Of a stretch of DNA of 48,644 bases, positions 10,302 through 21,731 are shown in pieces. This DNA is from Ophiostoma sp. CBS 140.51 (taxonomy: Eukaryota > Ascomycota > Sordariomycetes > Ophiostomatales > Ophiostomataceae). Under the pieces are notes generated by a model. It saw only the letters and a program-made list of their open reading frames with translations. It made no database searches and was not told the origin of the DNA. Every line of letters starts with the position of its first letter. The stretch's first letter is position 1. The position numbers and the translations under genes are program-made. The stretch is taken from NCBI GenBank assembly GCA_029298735.1, contig JANSLP010000255.1:1-48644 (forward strand), given 5' to 3'.

Positions 10302-11576
10302 ATGGAGAACTTTGAGGCAGAGCTCGCACAGGCAACAGATCCGATTGATAGCCATCCATTAGGCGCCGTGGCGGTGATCGTTGATAACAAGGGTATGTGG
10401 TATGTACTCGGTTATGATATAAAGATACGAACAGTCTCGACTAACAGCGTAGGCAACTTTCTCTATCGCAAGGCATCTGGCCGACATTTTCTCGACGACC
10501 GCTCTCCACTGTCTGATGAAGACTGCACGTTTTCTCTGTACTCCGCTGGTCGCTCCTTTAACAATGTGGCGGCCTTTCAACTGGTCGACGGTGGCCTGAT
10601 CGGCTCGACAATGCCGTCAAGACACACATTCTGGAGATTGACAAGTGTATGGTGGTTGAGAAGACCCCCGACGGGGACAAAACTTGACCCCCGTCCCGCG
10701 ACATCACACTCCGTGATATATTACGAGCGGTATCGGTGCGCGCGAGTTTGACGAGTTCTTTGGCGAAGGGGCAGATAAGGCAGTGCCACCTCTTGACTTC
10801 CCCGACGATGCACACTATCTGCTTCGCCAGCGTACATCCCACCTGCTGTTCGACCCCGGCCAAGGCTTTTATTGCGGGTGGTGCATATACATGGTGCAGT
10901 TGCTCGTGGAGCGACTAGGTGATGAGGCGACCTACACCGAGTAAGCCGACAAACATCTCTTTGGTCGCCTCGGCATGACAGCCTCAACATACAAACCGGC
11001 GACGACACCGAATGTGTGGGAGAAGAGGTTGCACATGGTAGAGAGAAGGACCGATGATGACGGCAAAGAGAAGCTGATTGCCCGTGATGACATGACCTAC
11101 GGGGTTACGTGCCGCATATCCGATCTAGCTGAGTTCTTTGGCGACTTGATGTCGGAGGATAGCAGGCTGTTGAAGGATCACAAGCTGCGGGACTTGCTGT
11201 CCGAGCCACAGCTGAAACCTGGCAGCCCTGCTCACCACATGTTCCTGAAAGAAGCATAGAACCACGGCCTTGTCATGCTACTGGAAGAGGGTGTGCCCTA
11301 CGAAGAATCGTGGAAGCTGGCACCCTCCACCACGCCGCACAAGATCAACTGGGTGGTAGCAGGTCCCATCTAGAGACAGACAATATGCTCCCAGGCATCA
11401 ACCTTCCGGCTGGCACCGTCGCGTTCGAAGGACTTCCAAACTTAATATGGACTATGAACAGAGAAAAGGGACGTATGATGCTGATTGGTAATCAACTGAT
11501 GCCTGACTATGATGTGGAGACACACGATGTAGCTGTTTCTTTTTTACAGGAGGCGTGGAAAACGTTCGGACAGTAA
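10302..11576 (+). pseudogene. beta-lactamase-related serine hydrolase, multiply disrupted
   Basis: The N-terminus (HPLGAVAVIVDNKG, then after an intron 10393..10452 FLYRKASGRHF) and VAAFQLVDGGLI are the opening of fungal class C beta-lactamase-like esterases. Later pieces are LLFDPGQGFYCGW, LFGRLGMTASTY, and a C-terminal block at about 11380..11576 (GTVAFEGLPNLIW...QEAWKTFGQ). Lesions visible: the SxxK nucleophile motif reads SAGR, so the catalytic Lys is Arg; a one-base shift near 10603 before LDNAVKTHILEID; TGA near 10685; loss of several codons around 10725; in-frame TAA near 10941; TAG at about 11258 and 11371; and a frame change before the last block. It is clearly a non-functional relic, once a secreted or cytosolic esterase. 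The intact amidohydrolase converges on it. Confidence 0.85.
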
Positions 11577-11629
11577 ATTTGACAATTTTATTTTGTGCTA
11601 GCTAAACTCCATCTACCATATAATCAGAC

Positions 11630-13126
11630 TTACTTCCGCAGCACGTTGACCTTGTCAATCACAGCATACGGCGTAAGACCCAGGAAGTCGCCCTCCATCG
11701 TGGGCAGCGGCTTGGCCGCCCACGTCGCCTGGATGCCCTTGGCACTCTCCAAGAACTTGGGCTTGATCTCTGCAGTCCAGTCAGCACCCGTGTTGGCCGC
11801 CGGTTGGAGGACACCATTTTTCTTCCGCCACTGTCCGTCCACCAGAACGTGACGCACGTCGCCAACATTGGAGTGCAGCAAGATGGCCGCGACGGGGTCA
11901 ACAAAGCCCAGCATGTTCGGCGAGTCGCCGTCAAACACCACGAGATCGGCCTTGGCGCTAACCTTGATCACACCCAGATCAGGGCGGCGCAGAGCCAGAC
12001 CGCCGGCCACCGTGGCCAAGTAAAAGGCCTGTTCGACATCAAAGGGGTTGGGGTGGCCAATTTTCTTTCCGGCCAATTTCTCCCTGTAGAGCGCGCGCCG
12101 CGTCGCCTGCAGCCACAGCCGCGCCTGCAGGACCATGTCTGTCGAAAAGGTAAAGTGCGTGTCCACACCCAGGCAGCACTGATCCATGATTTCGTGGGAG
12201 TGCTCATTGTCGTGGCCGTAGTGCATCTCCGACTCGGGCGTGATGGAGACGTACTGGTTGGACGACCGGAGCAGCTCGACGTCCTTTTCACTCATGAATG
12301 AGGCGTGGGAGATGACCACGGGAACAGGCGTGTTCAAGACCTTGTTCTTCTCGAGGACACTCGGGCCGTTGTCAATCACCCACGGTCCACCGAGCGAGTG
12401 TGTTGTCAAGACAGGAATGTCCTTGGTCGTGATGAAGTCAACAACCGACGACACCGTCTCAGCCGGGCTCATGTTCCAGCCGTCGTAGGCAACACCAAAC
12501 GACGCTGGCGAGGTCTTGAGGCGCTCATCAGTCCGCAGCTGCTCCGCCGTCTCGAGTTGCTTGGCATGGTCGAAGCCATTGGTCAGGTCGTGGAACGTGT
12601 AGCACCAGAACACGCGCAGGCCGCTGTCAATCGAAGCATCAAGACCTGCTTTGGAGGTGGCAGCATCCCAACAGTGGTGCGCATGGTCAAGGGTGGTGGT
12701 GACACCCGCGTTCAGGCACTCGTACAGACCGGCGAGCTGGCCAGCATAGACATCGTCGGCCGTGAACGCACCGAGGGAGGCAAACTGTCCGTAACGGTAA
12801 AAGTACTCGGGCAGTGTGGTGTTGCCGGCAATCGAACGGAAGGCTGTCTGCCAGCCGTGGCGGTGGGTATCGATGAAACCGGGCGAGATGATCTTGCCAG
12901 TGGCGTCGACTTTCTCGGTGTTAACCGGCAGGTCACCCGGGACGGGAGTGTTCGCATCGTAGATGCCCGCAATACGGTCGTCCTTGACCCACAGGGACCC
13001 GGGGGCGACGATCTTGACACGCTTTGTAGCGTCGTCAAAGGTGATGATGGTGGCGTCTGTAAAGAGGATGCTGTTCTGTTAGTCGCAGCTGGCTTGGCTT
13101 AAGAGAAGAGCCACTCACCTAGACAT
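11630..13126 (-). CDS. metal-dependent amidohydrolase (cytosine/guanine-deaminase-like), 482 aa
   Basis: Exons 13119..13126 (MSS start, 8 bases) and 11630..13070 join through GTGAGT...CAG; using the second of two close CAG acceptors keeps frame and gives MSSILFTDATIITFDD. Family order: N-terminal beta-sandwich; IISPGFIDTHRHGW with metal ligands His72 and His74; CLNAGVTTTLDHAHH; VVISHASF; a late FTFSTDM region near the fourth metal/catalytic Asp; ADLVVFDGDSPNMLG returning to the small sandwich; and a WRKKNG tail. This is the ATZ/TRZ branch of amidohydrolases that deaminate or dechlorinate ring compounds in the cytosol. The natural substrate is unknown. The length is normal and I see no lesions. 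The next two genes on either side are pseudogenes, which makes its integrity notable. Confidence 0.88.
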
Positions 13127-14436
13127 TATGATGGTTGTGATTGATGTTACCTGTGGATTTCAAGATGGAAAGGAAGGTAGGATGATCCTGCCTTCTTGTA
13201 ACCCTTCATCTACGGGAAGGAAGAAGGAGTAGGATCATCAAGACAGCTGAGCTGGAGGCCTACCTTAACACCTAACCATGACAAACATTGCGCCCGGAAA
13301 CCGATCAATACGGTGAGGGGTTAACTGTTACCCCAACGGAATACGCTCCTGGTCTCGGCGAGTCTCATCGAAACATGACCTTGGTGTCTTGGTCGTTGGG
13401 CATAGTGTGTACGGTGGATACGATGTAGAAACGATGAAGGCGAATTGGACAAGTCGAAACGCGGGACGCGAGAACAAGGCGAGCTGTGAGGCGAGCACCG
13501 ATGATGGGGGGACCAAGACGCAAAAATGTGAAAGAGGTAAGGAAAGGTCATCCGTGAGGGGAAGATCCACGATCCTTCAAGTCGGTCTTTATCCAATGTC
13601 CTTCAAGACCTTTCGTGCAGTGCAACGGCAGCAGTCTCAAAACAATGGTACTGTCGGCCTAGACGCCGCTAAATGCTCACTGCCTAGACTGTGTAAGTGG
13701 GGACTAATGCATGTAGCAAAGATCAACCCAGACGAAAGCGACTCGACAACAGGACGGTTGATGTGGCCCTGCGCCCATTAAAGCCCAGAATCTTAAAAGT
13801 AAGATGCAGGAGTTTGACGAAAACGAATGCCTTATCACCGCCCGAGACGGCCGTGATGTTGCACCGAAGGCCTGATCCGAGTCGGCCTCCAGACGGACGA
13901 ACGATTTGGACTGCAAAAACAAGCTCCCACTATCTCACCCACACGTCCCTGTTCTCACCTATTTGTTTGTTCATTTGTTTGTCGCTCCCGCTTTCATCCT
14001 ATGGGGCGTGGTGCGGAATTAATACCCCTGGCTGTCAGATCCTCTGGACTTAATATCTCCACGGCCGAACCCTCTCTCTTGCAATGTTGCGGGCTCCACT
14101 GGAGAACGACAGCGACGACAGTCGGCGATTATTGATTGGTGATGAAGTTGAGAAGAATAAGATGGCCGATAACGTAAGGGAAACCAAGAAAGACAGTGTA
14201 ATATATTGATACTGATTCTACTATTTTGGCTTTTGAAGCTCGAATGCTGCAACTTGTGTTGGTTTGTGAGGAACATTCATTGAGCCGATCCTTAAGAATA
14301 TGCGGGTATCGTGCTAAAGAGAAGTAAAATGAAAAGAAGGCTTACGTACAGGCGAGTAATATTAAAATCCTGACAAAGTAAGATATCATAATGTCAGCGT
14401 AAGTCTCCGAAATAACTTCTTCGCTCAGTTGTGCTT
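13127..14436. other. intergenic region with amidohydrolase promoter
   Basis: About 1.3 kb. The 5' flank of the amidohydrolase is at the left end. No further coding frame with family features is seen. Confidence 0.4.
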
Positions 14437-15251
14437 TTATGAGCTTCGTGGCATATTTAGGTTGACTGGCCATGGGAGGTAATTACGCATCTTGTTCGTC
14501 ATCGCCTTTGATGGAAGCGTCGACAAATGGCTTGTGGGTCTTGTCCGATTCGAGTGCGAGGTCGTCACCAGCCACGAGGCTCGTTGGCCGGCAGCCCTGC
14601 TTCTGGAAATCAACCGAGTGCTGAGCCTTTTCTCAACGGCCGAGTCCGGGCCACGGACCGAAACAGTTCGGGAATTCCGAGCCGCTTTTGCGATGCCATT
14701 CTGTCCAAGACGCCCTCAGGTGGGCTGTGAGTGAGGACAATATCGGTGCCATCCTTGATGTCGAAGCCATGGCTGTCACCTGTCCGATACTGGAAACCCC
14801 CAGTCGGCATCAGTAGAAGTTGTGTATGCGCTGGCGTAAACGGTGAGGGACGCCCCGTTGGCGAGTGTAAACGTGTGGGTGCCCTCATTAAGGAGATGGA
14901 TATCGTGTGTTGAGCGGGTATCCTCAAACAGCTGGCGTGCCTCGCCATCTCAGCCGTACTCGCGAGCGACCAGCTCAGGCTCAGAGGTCAGACCTGCCTC
15001 AGCCGCTTTTTGGTGGAAGGCGGGCAGATCTAATGTGAATCATAGCTGCCTGCAATAACCAGCATTAGGGCTGCACCGATATCCTTTAGCATGTTGAGCG
15101 TCGTCCGGAACTTGGCAATCTTGGACTCTTCGGTCAGGTCGCCGCAATGAAGAACGACTTCGATGCCATCATTTGGTGGTTGGCGGTCGACTGGGAAGCG
15201 CAGGCCGTGCGTATCCGAGAGGACCAGAATCTTGGTCTCGACGTTGGCCAT
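14437..15251 (-). pseudogene. calcineurin-like metallophosphoesterase, decayed
   Basis: From the ATG at 15251 the frame reads KILVLSDTHGLRFP and VVLHCGDLTE, the first two metal motifs (D-x-H and GDxxE) of fungal metallophosphatases of about 300 residues. The third motif GNHD is GSYD (near 15035), directly followed by a frameshift and stop. Remaining pieces lie in other frames: FHQKAAEAGLTSEPELVAREYG with an in-frame TGA; HLLNEGTHTFTLANG; another shift; GFQYRTGDSHGFDI and DIVLTHSPPEGVLDR; then FRSVARTRP with the expected GHxH segment missing; and a C-terminal LPWPVNL-type end near 14470. Several independent lesions mean a dead gene. Confidence 0.85.
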
Positions 15252-16261
15252 GGTTGATGATGTGAAGCGTCTGTATTTTCAGAATGTGTTCTTGAAAAAT
15301 GTGACTCTCTTTTATGGTGCAGTGGTCGTTCATATATAGCGACGCGTGATGCATGGTTTTTTCGTGTTCGAGATGTGCAGTTTGAAATAGGAAACTAATA
15401 AATTTTGAGCAGCAAATTTGCAAAAGACAATACTTTCCTTTTATACTACTGACTATATGCGAACTTCATCTTGCCGTGTCATCAATACGTTAGTCAGGGG
15501 AACATAGAGCCGGTGTTGGTCGATGGTGATAGGTAGAAAATGGTCCCGTGACACAAGCCTATTGATACATACATAGTGGAAAGGGAACTCCCAAATAGGA
15601 TATACCGTGTGTTGTACATGATTACTGTATACGAAAAGGAGTACACACTGCCTGCTCCTGAGTGCACGAGGCTGTGCTTACATAACATTACTGTCGTTGT
15701 GTTCTTTACTACTTACATGCTTATGTACTAAGAAATATTATATGATAGAGAAAAAGTCGAGAATGGTTGAAATAAACAAGGTAAAAGGTATACGAATGAT
15801 CAGACAGGAAATTGGAGCATGGCCTTTACGGCTCACATATTACCCGGTCCGGGAAGAGAAACGTTTTGCCTCCGGCCAAACACAAACACATAATTTACCG
15901 GCGCTGATATTACGCATCCACCAATATTAACTCTAAATTGTTTACACCCTTAAATTGGAATGTCCACCCGCAACGGTTTTCCCCTCTAATGTTGTCCGTT
16001 TTCCGTGATGAATGAGGGCAAGATTAGCACTTTATATGTCTGCATTCGGATACGTACCCGTCATCGCATGGGCTATTTTTGGTGGAAAACACCAGGAACT
16101 GTAGCACAATAAACAAGTCATATATGTTCCATGTATTATGACGGCGAAGACTTTTCTCGGGCGCGTTATATGTGGCGGTTGAAAAGGTTATCGTGGCCCG
16201 ACCATCTGTAAAATTCACTTCTTTTTACGACAATCAAGACAATCACGACAATCAACTCACA
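15252..16261. other. AT-rich intergenic region
   Basis: About 1 kb, AT-rich, no gene recognised. It carries the promoter of the hevein/LysM gene at the right end, with ACAATC-repeat leader sequence (GACAATCAAGACAATCACGACAATC) just before the ATG. Confidence 0.45.
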
Positions 16262-17396
16262 ATGCGGCGGCACTTCACCTTCCTGCTCGCCATCTCGGCA
16301 TCAATCGGTACAGCAGTATCAGCACACGATATCCGCGATGCTGTCGGCGACGTCGCATCAACTTCAACCTCTGCAGCTGCGGTACCAACACTAGTCACTA
16401 GCACCGATGGCACCTGCGGCAATGGCATAACATGTGAAGGCTCGACGGCTGGGAAGTGCTGCTCCGCCCATGGCTACTGTGGGGACGGCGATGCTTATTG
16501 CGGTGCTGGCTGCAACTCAGTGTTCGGTTCATGTAATGCTGGAACTGGCAGTGGTGGCAGCGGAAGTTCGCCACCGGCTCCGGCCCCGACATCTGTTGTC
16601 TGGCTTACCGAAACAACGACTATTTCACGCACTGATGTAGCCACAAGAATCGTCACATCGACCTCCGTGTCGGTCACTGTGTCGACATCCTTTGTGACAT
16701 CGACCGCGACAGTCACATCCGGAGTGAAGGCTACGCAAACGGCCACAGTCACGTCCACTGCCGTGGTTACTCGCACATCGACTCTTGTCTCTATTTCAAC
16801 TCTCACGACGACGACAGCCGTCGCTTCGACAGTAGTGTCCACTGTTCTGCGCACGAGTGTCACAATCGTCACATCGACCGCCACGGTGACGGCCACTGTG
16901 GCAGGAAATCAACCGCCTGCACCTACAACTGGTCCAGGTCGTCCTACAGGCTCGCCCAACCCAGTACCGACGGTCACCACCACCGTCATAGTTTTTGGCC
17001 CCGGCGGCAATGATGGCTCTTCTACGACGCTGTGGTTCCCGCAGCCAACTCGCGGCCGCAATCCTCCAGCAGCAACTCCATCACCAATTCTCAAGGGAGC
17101 GGTCAGCGACTGCACCAAATACTACAAAGTCCAGGCCGGCGACACATGCGACACGGTGGCCGATAAGGAAGACGTGCCGCTGGTGAAACTGTAGGTGGGG
17201 TCTTCCGCTTACCATCATTTTTACTTCTTGCCTCCACCATTTGCTGACCATCAGGCTCACATGGAACACCGACTTAACCCGCGGTGTTATTGACTCGCTT
17301 CTCTGCGGTGTGACTGGTTTGCTTCCCATCGTCAGCACCTGCAAGACATCGTGTGACAAGTTGCCAACCGGGTACTACGTATGCGTGGGTGTGTAG
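16262..17396 (+). CDS. secreted chitin-binding protein: hevein domain, Thr/Val-rich stalk, LysM, 356 aa
   Basis: Exons 16262..17190 and 17255..17396. The donor is GTAGGT (weaker than usual) and the acceptor TCAG; joining gives an in-frame C-terminus. Order: signal peptide 1-21 (cleavage near VSA-HD); type 1 chitin-binding domain at about 49-91 with all eight cysteines (C52, 58, 66, 67, 73, 80, 84, 91) and the CCSAHGYCG core; a long Thr/Ser/Val stalk at about 105-290 made of STxTVTSTxxVT-like near-repeats, likely O-glycosylated; and a C-terminal LysM domain (YYKVQAGDTCDTVADKEDVPL...TWNTDL...GYYVCVGV) crossing the intron. The protein should sit in or outside the wall and bind chitin or chitooligomers. 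Such proteins serve in wall binding or in shielding chitin from host receptors. The two domains at opposite ends of a stalk suggest a cross-linker. Confidence 0.85.
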
Positions 17397-17929
17397 GCCA
17401 GATATTCCAAGGGTATTACTCGATAATGTGGGCCGTGTATTTATTTGGTTTAAATAATTGTACAAGAAAGGGAATATTCTCCATTGAAAAATAATTCAAA
17501 AAACAATACGTGTGTATTTTAACACTTTGCGAGTTATTTGGAATTCATGATAAAGAATCAATCAAAAATTCTGCAGAAATAACAGAGACATGAAAATTAA
17601 ATACAAAAACATGTTAAACCACAATTATCACTATTACCAAACTTATGATATTGAGAATAGAATAAAAATTTCATCTTTCTAATTTATGTGAAGAGGAACG
17701 ATGACGTCGTTTGTTAGCGCCGTTTCTTTAGCTTAGTCATCCATCCAAACGCCGATATCACGGGGCGGGACGACAAGCCGTACACAGCCGTGATGTATCC
17801 GACGTCAATTCAAACGACGATACCACAAACCATCTTAATCACATCTGACACGCTGCCAGCACCACATATTATCGTCGAAGGAAACATACGGAGCCGACAT
17901 AATAAACCGGTCTCTCATCTACCGACACA
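17397..17929. other. intergenic region
   Basis: An AT-rich 3' flank of the LysM gene, followed by the promoter of the aldo-keto reductase gene, which contains several GACGTC/ACGTC words between 17700 and 17810. No gene is seen. Confidence 0.4.
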
Positions 17930-18840
17930 ATGGCTGCTACCAAGTATACGCTCGCCAGCCGAGTGAAGGTGGGTTCCCCTCTGCTCGAGTTGCTAATTGC
18001 AGCTTACCAACACGTTCACAGCTCGCCGACGGCCATACAATGCCGCAGATCCAGCTGGGCCTCTACATGATGACCCGCAGCGAGGCGCGCTCTGCCGTTA
18101 CGGCCGCACTCGCCGAAGGCTACCGCGGCTTTGACTGTGCGCAAATGTACCACAACGAGAAGGAAGCGGGGCAAGCTCTACGCGAGTCGCTCGAAAGTCA
18201 CGGCCTGACACGAGCCGACGTCTTTTATACTTCCAAGCTGGCTGAGAACCGCACCTCCTACGATGCCGTCCGCGCGTCCATCCGGCAGTCTGTAGCGGCC
18301 TGTGGTCTGGGCTACATTGACCTGTTCTTGCTCCATTCTCCGTATGGCGGCCCCGCGGCACGGTGGGCGAGCTGGCGTGCCGTGGAGGACGCTATTGGTG
18401 AGGGCGAGGTCAAGTCGGGCGGTGTCTCCAACTATGGCCCACAGCACGTGGAAGAGCTTGTGAACCACCCTGGTCTCAAAGTGAAGCCGGTGGTCAACCA
18501 AATCGAGTCACACCCGTTCAACACGCGCACCGATATCCGGGAGACGTGTACCAAGCACGGTATCGTCGTCGAGGCGTATGCGCCGTTGGTACGTGGTATG
18601 CGAATGCGCCACCCGGTTGTCGTTCAACTCGCCAAGAAGCATGGCTGCACACCCGCTCAGCTGCTGGTAAGGTGGTCGCTGCAGCACGGCATGGTGCCGC
18701 TGCCCAAGAGTGTGAAGCGGGCGCGCATGGCGGAGAATGCCGACGTCAATGGTTTTGAGCTCTCGGCCGACGACTTGGCGAAGCTAGATGCGCTCGACGA
18801 GTACCTGGTGACCGACTGGGACCCCACGGATGCGGAGTAG
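17930..18840 (+). CDS. aldo-keto reductase, 285 aa
   Basis: Exons 17930..17968 and 18022..18840 across GTGGGT...CAG. The catalytic tetrad is complete: Asp51 and Tyr56 (FDCAQMYHNE), Lys85 (YTSKL), His118 (LLHSP). GVSNYGPQHVEEL, VNQIESHPF and the NADPH-binding PLPKSVKRARMAEN end are present. At 285 residues it is of the short AKR type (glyoxal/methylglyoxal or carbonyl reductase-like). It should be a cytosolic NADPH-dependent reducer of aldehydes or ketones; the substrate is not inferable. The DCAQ in place of the usual DTA before the Tyr is a small oddity. Confidence 0.88.
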
Positions 18841-20147
18841 GCCAAGGGTTGGTTACCGTAATATATTGTTTCAATCAACTATCTCATTTGGAAATTGTCG
18901 AAACTTTTGTTCTACTTAGACTCGATCGTGGCTAGATTCTGTTCCGACAGCGTGGACCGCGTGTCGAGGCGCTAACGACTGGCGAGCGTCTTGGCGGGAG
19001 TGCCAAGTTGTCTGGATTTTTCTTCCAGTCATTTTTTCCCTTCTTTCTGCACGACATTTGACAATATGCAAGGCTCACGAGTTGAGCACATGGTTTGACA
19101 CATGTTTTTATTACATTCGTACATCGACGGTGTGGTCGGAGCCGATCTTTATGCGACATCACCGTACGAGCATGGCGACGAAAAAGGAAAATAATAAACA
19201 AGAAGAAAGCGTATCCGACGAGACCATTTTCATGGTCAAAGCCGTGGGAGAAAACGCGAGGCCTCTTGCCAATACCAAGTAGTGGATATTGACTCTGGTC
19301 GGCTTCCAATCGACATAGGTCATGCCGTCGAGAGTAGACATCAGGCAAACAACGCCTTGTCCCTGAATGTCGAGGTAAATCTTTTCTCCAATGCCTGTAC
19401 TTTGCCCACCTTGAGTCTCCATCACGTCGACGACCTCGAATATGGTTGATGAGGTAGAAAACGGGGCACCATAGCTCAACACATGTGCGGTTGGACAAGA
19501 ATTTGTGGAGTATCGCCATGATTGGCAGTGTCTAGTCCAGGGCATCTCCGTGACAAAGATGGACGAGGCGACAAAATCAACCAAAAAATCTCATTGAGTG
19601 TCAAAGAAACAAAGGGCCGCCCAGGCTAAGCGGAGCCTCGCCCCCTGTCCGCTCCCTGTCTGGTTGCTGCATGGCCCTGTCTTTGGTGTTCCCGATGGTC
19701 GGATACGCTAAGCTCTAGGCTGTCGGATACGCTATCAACGAAAATGCAGAGAACGAAAATGCAGAGAGAAGTAGAAGAAGTAACACAAGCAGGAGTGATG
19801 GCTGCAGTTTCTTTCCCTTTCGGTCGTCATTTTTGGATTTTCTTTTCCTGCCTGCCGTGTTGTTCCCTGCTTTCACCCCAGCTTGCTCCGCAAAATCCTT
19901 TCTGTGTGGTCGCGTTCTGTTCTGGTCTTGTGCAGAACACACACTTTCACATATGCACGTTTACCCCGTGGGGTTCACCGCGTGCAGATTCTGTTTTCTG
20001 TGAAGGGACAACAACACGAGGGCGTGGCATTTAAGACCAAGACGTTGCCTCCTTTTGCGTTTCTTGGTTTTTGCTGATCATCTCTCACCACTTTCGACAA
20101 CAACTCACTTCGACACTTCCCCACCAATCTACGTCGACATCTTCAAA
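18841..20147. other. intergenic region, possible gene remnant on minus strand
   Basis: A minus-strand frame at 19159..19584 lacks an ATG at its start yet reads as coding-like sequence (FEVVDVMETQGGQSTGIGEK). I do not recognise it and it may be chance. The right part (19700-20147) is a pyrimidine-rich leader and promoter for the sugar permease. Confidence 0.3.
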
Positions 20148-21731
20148 ATGCAGGGAATCGCATTGCGCATCGCCTTTACGGTGACGTGCGGTCTCTCGTA
20201 CCTCCTCTATGGCTACGATCAGGGTAGGTGACCACAGGAAATGGACTTGTCAGAAATGAGTGCACCCAGAACTTCTCGCTAACACTCGTCGTTCAGGTTT
20301 CATGAGCGGTGTTCTGCTCGCCGATGACTACCTTCACCAGATGGGCAACCCTTCCACTTTTATGCAGGGCTTCATCACCAGTATCTACGAACTTGGCTGT
20401 CTGGCTGGCTGTGTGGCCAGCTCTTCTTTAGTGAGCGTTACGGCCGCAAGAAGCCCATTCTTGCCGGCACTCTTCTTGTCATTATTGGTGCCGTCCTCCA
20501 GACTGCCGCCTACGGCCAGGCTCAGTTCATGGTCGGCCGTGTCGTGTCTGGTCTCGGCACTGGTCTCAACACCTCGATTATCCCCATCTGGCAGGCCGAG
20601 ACGCTGCCCGCCAAGACTCGTGAGCTGTTCGGTTCGCTTCAGTACCTGCTGGTCTGCTTCGGCGCCAGTGTCGCCTACTGGGCCAACTACGGCCTGTCGT
20701 ACGCCTCGGGCGCGCTTGAGTGGCGTTTGTCTGTGGCTCTCCAGATGGTCTTTGCCGTTATCCTGATGATTGCCGTCCCCTTTATGCCCGAGTCGCCCCG
20801 CTGGCTCATGTCCCACAACCGCATCGGCGAGGCCGTCACCATTCTTTGCCGCATGCACGGCACCGAGGACGAGACCGACGAGGAGATCCAGACCGACATC
20901 CAGAACATCAACCAAGCCATTGAGCTCGAGACCGCCGCCCATTCCACCGGCAGCTGGCTCGACATCTTTACCAACAAGCCCGAGACCCAGAACCTGCGCC
21001 GCATCATGCTCGGCTGGTGGCTCATGGCCATGGTCATGCTGAGCGGTGTGTGCTCAATTGGCTACTACATTTCGTACCTCTTTGAGACGTCCGTCGGCCT
21101 GTCCCACAACCTGTCTCTGCTCCTGTCCGGCTTCAACGGTCTGTGGTACATGGCCTCAGCCCTCCTGCCGCCCTTCATCATCCCCCGCATCGGCAAGCGT
21201 GGCTGCTTGATTGTTGGTGCCTTTGGCATGGGCTGCTGTTTCCTGACCATGGCTCTCGGTATCCGCTCTGGCTCGTACGGCGCCTCGATTGTTGTTGTCA
21301 TCGCCTTCTTCCTGTACTACACCTTCTTCGCCATTGGCTACCTCGCCGTTCCCTGGCTGTACTGCGCTGAGATTATGCCCCTGCACCTCCGCACTCAGGG
21401 CAACGCCATCACCACCTCGTCCAACTGGCTCTGGAACTTTGCCACTGTCATGGTCACCCCCAGCCTCATGGGCAATGAGGGCTGGAAGGGCTACCTCGTG
21501 TTCACGGTCCTCAACTTTGCCTTTATCCCCTTCATCTACGTCTTCTACCCGGAGACCACCGCTCGCCGTCTCGAACAGATTGACGCCGTCTTCTATAACA
21601 CCAGCCCCATTGTCTGCAACACCCAGTGGGCCAAGCGGGGCAAGTTTGAGTCCAACGCCCTAGAGACTGCCCTGGCTGAGCACAACAAGGGCCACGAGAA
21701 GGAGTCTGCCATTGAGCATGTTGACAACTAA
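20148..21731 (+). CDS. MFS sugar permease with a one-base frameshift
   Basis: Exon 1 20148..20223 and exon 2 from 20297 (GTAGGT...CAG) give MQGIALRIAF...YLLYGYDQGFMSGV, the usual helix 1 of fungal hexose/lactose permeases. The frame runs to FMQGFITSIYELGCLAGC, then must change by one base at about 20415 (in GTGTGGCC) to continue with GQLFFSERYGRKKPI, i.e. the RxGRR/K loop between helices 2 and 3. The rest is unbroken: PESPRWLMSHNR, helices 7-12 and VFYPETTARRLEQID near the end. One missing G would restore about 503 residues, normal for the family. There is no room for an intron since the two halves abut in the family alignment. It is either a young pseudogene or a sequence error. It would be a plasma-membrane sugar:H+ symporter. 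Confidence 0.8.

Noticed and set aside
12305..13102. 265-codon plus-strand frame over the amidohydrolase
   Set aside because: Antisense shadow; the minus strand carries the HxH and later motifs.
18932..19519. 195-codon minus-strand frame after the aldo-keto reductase
   Set aside because: Arg/His/Cys-rich composition typical of a wrong frame; a competing frame at 19159..19584 looks slightly better but still has no ATG.
20415..20450. Short intron to explain the permease frame change
   Set aside because: The two protein halves abut in the family pattern with no missing or extra residues, and no donor/acceptor pair of sensible length restores the frame.
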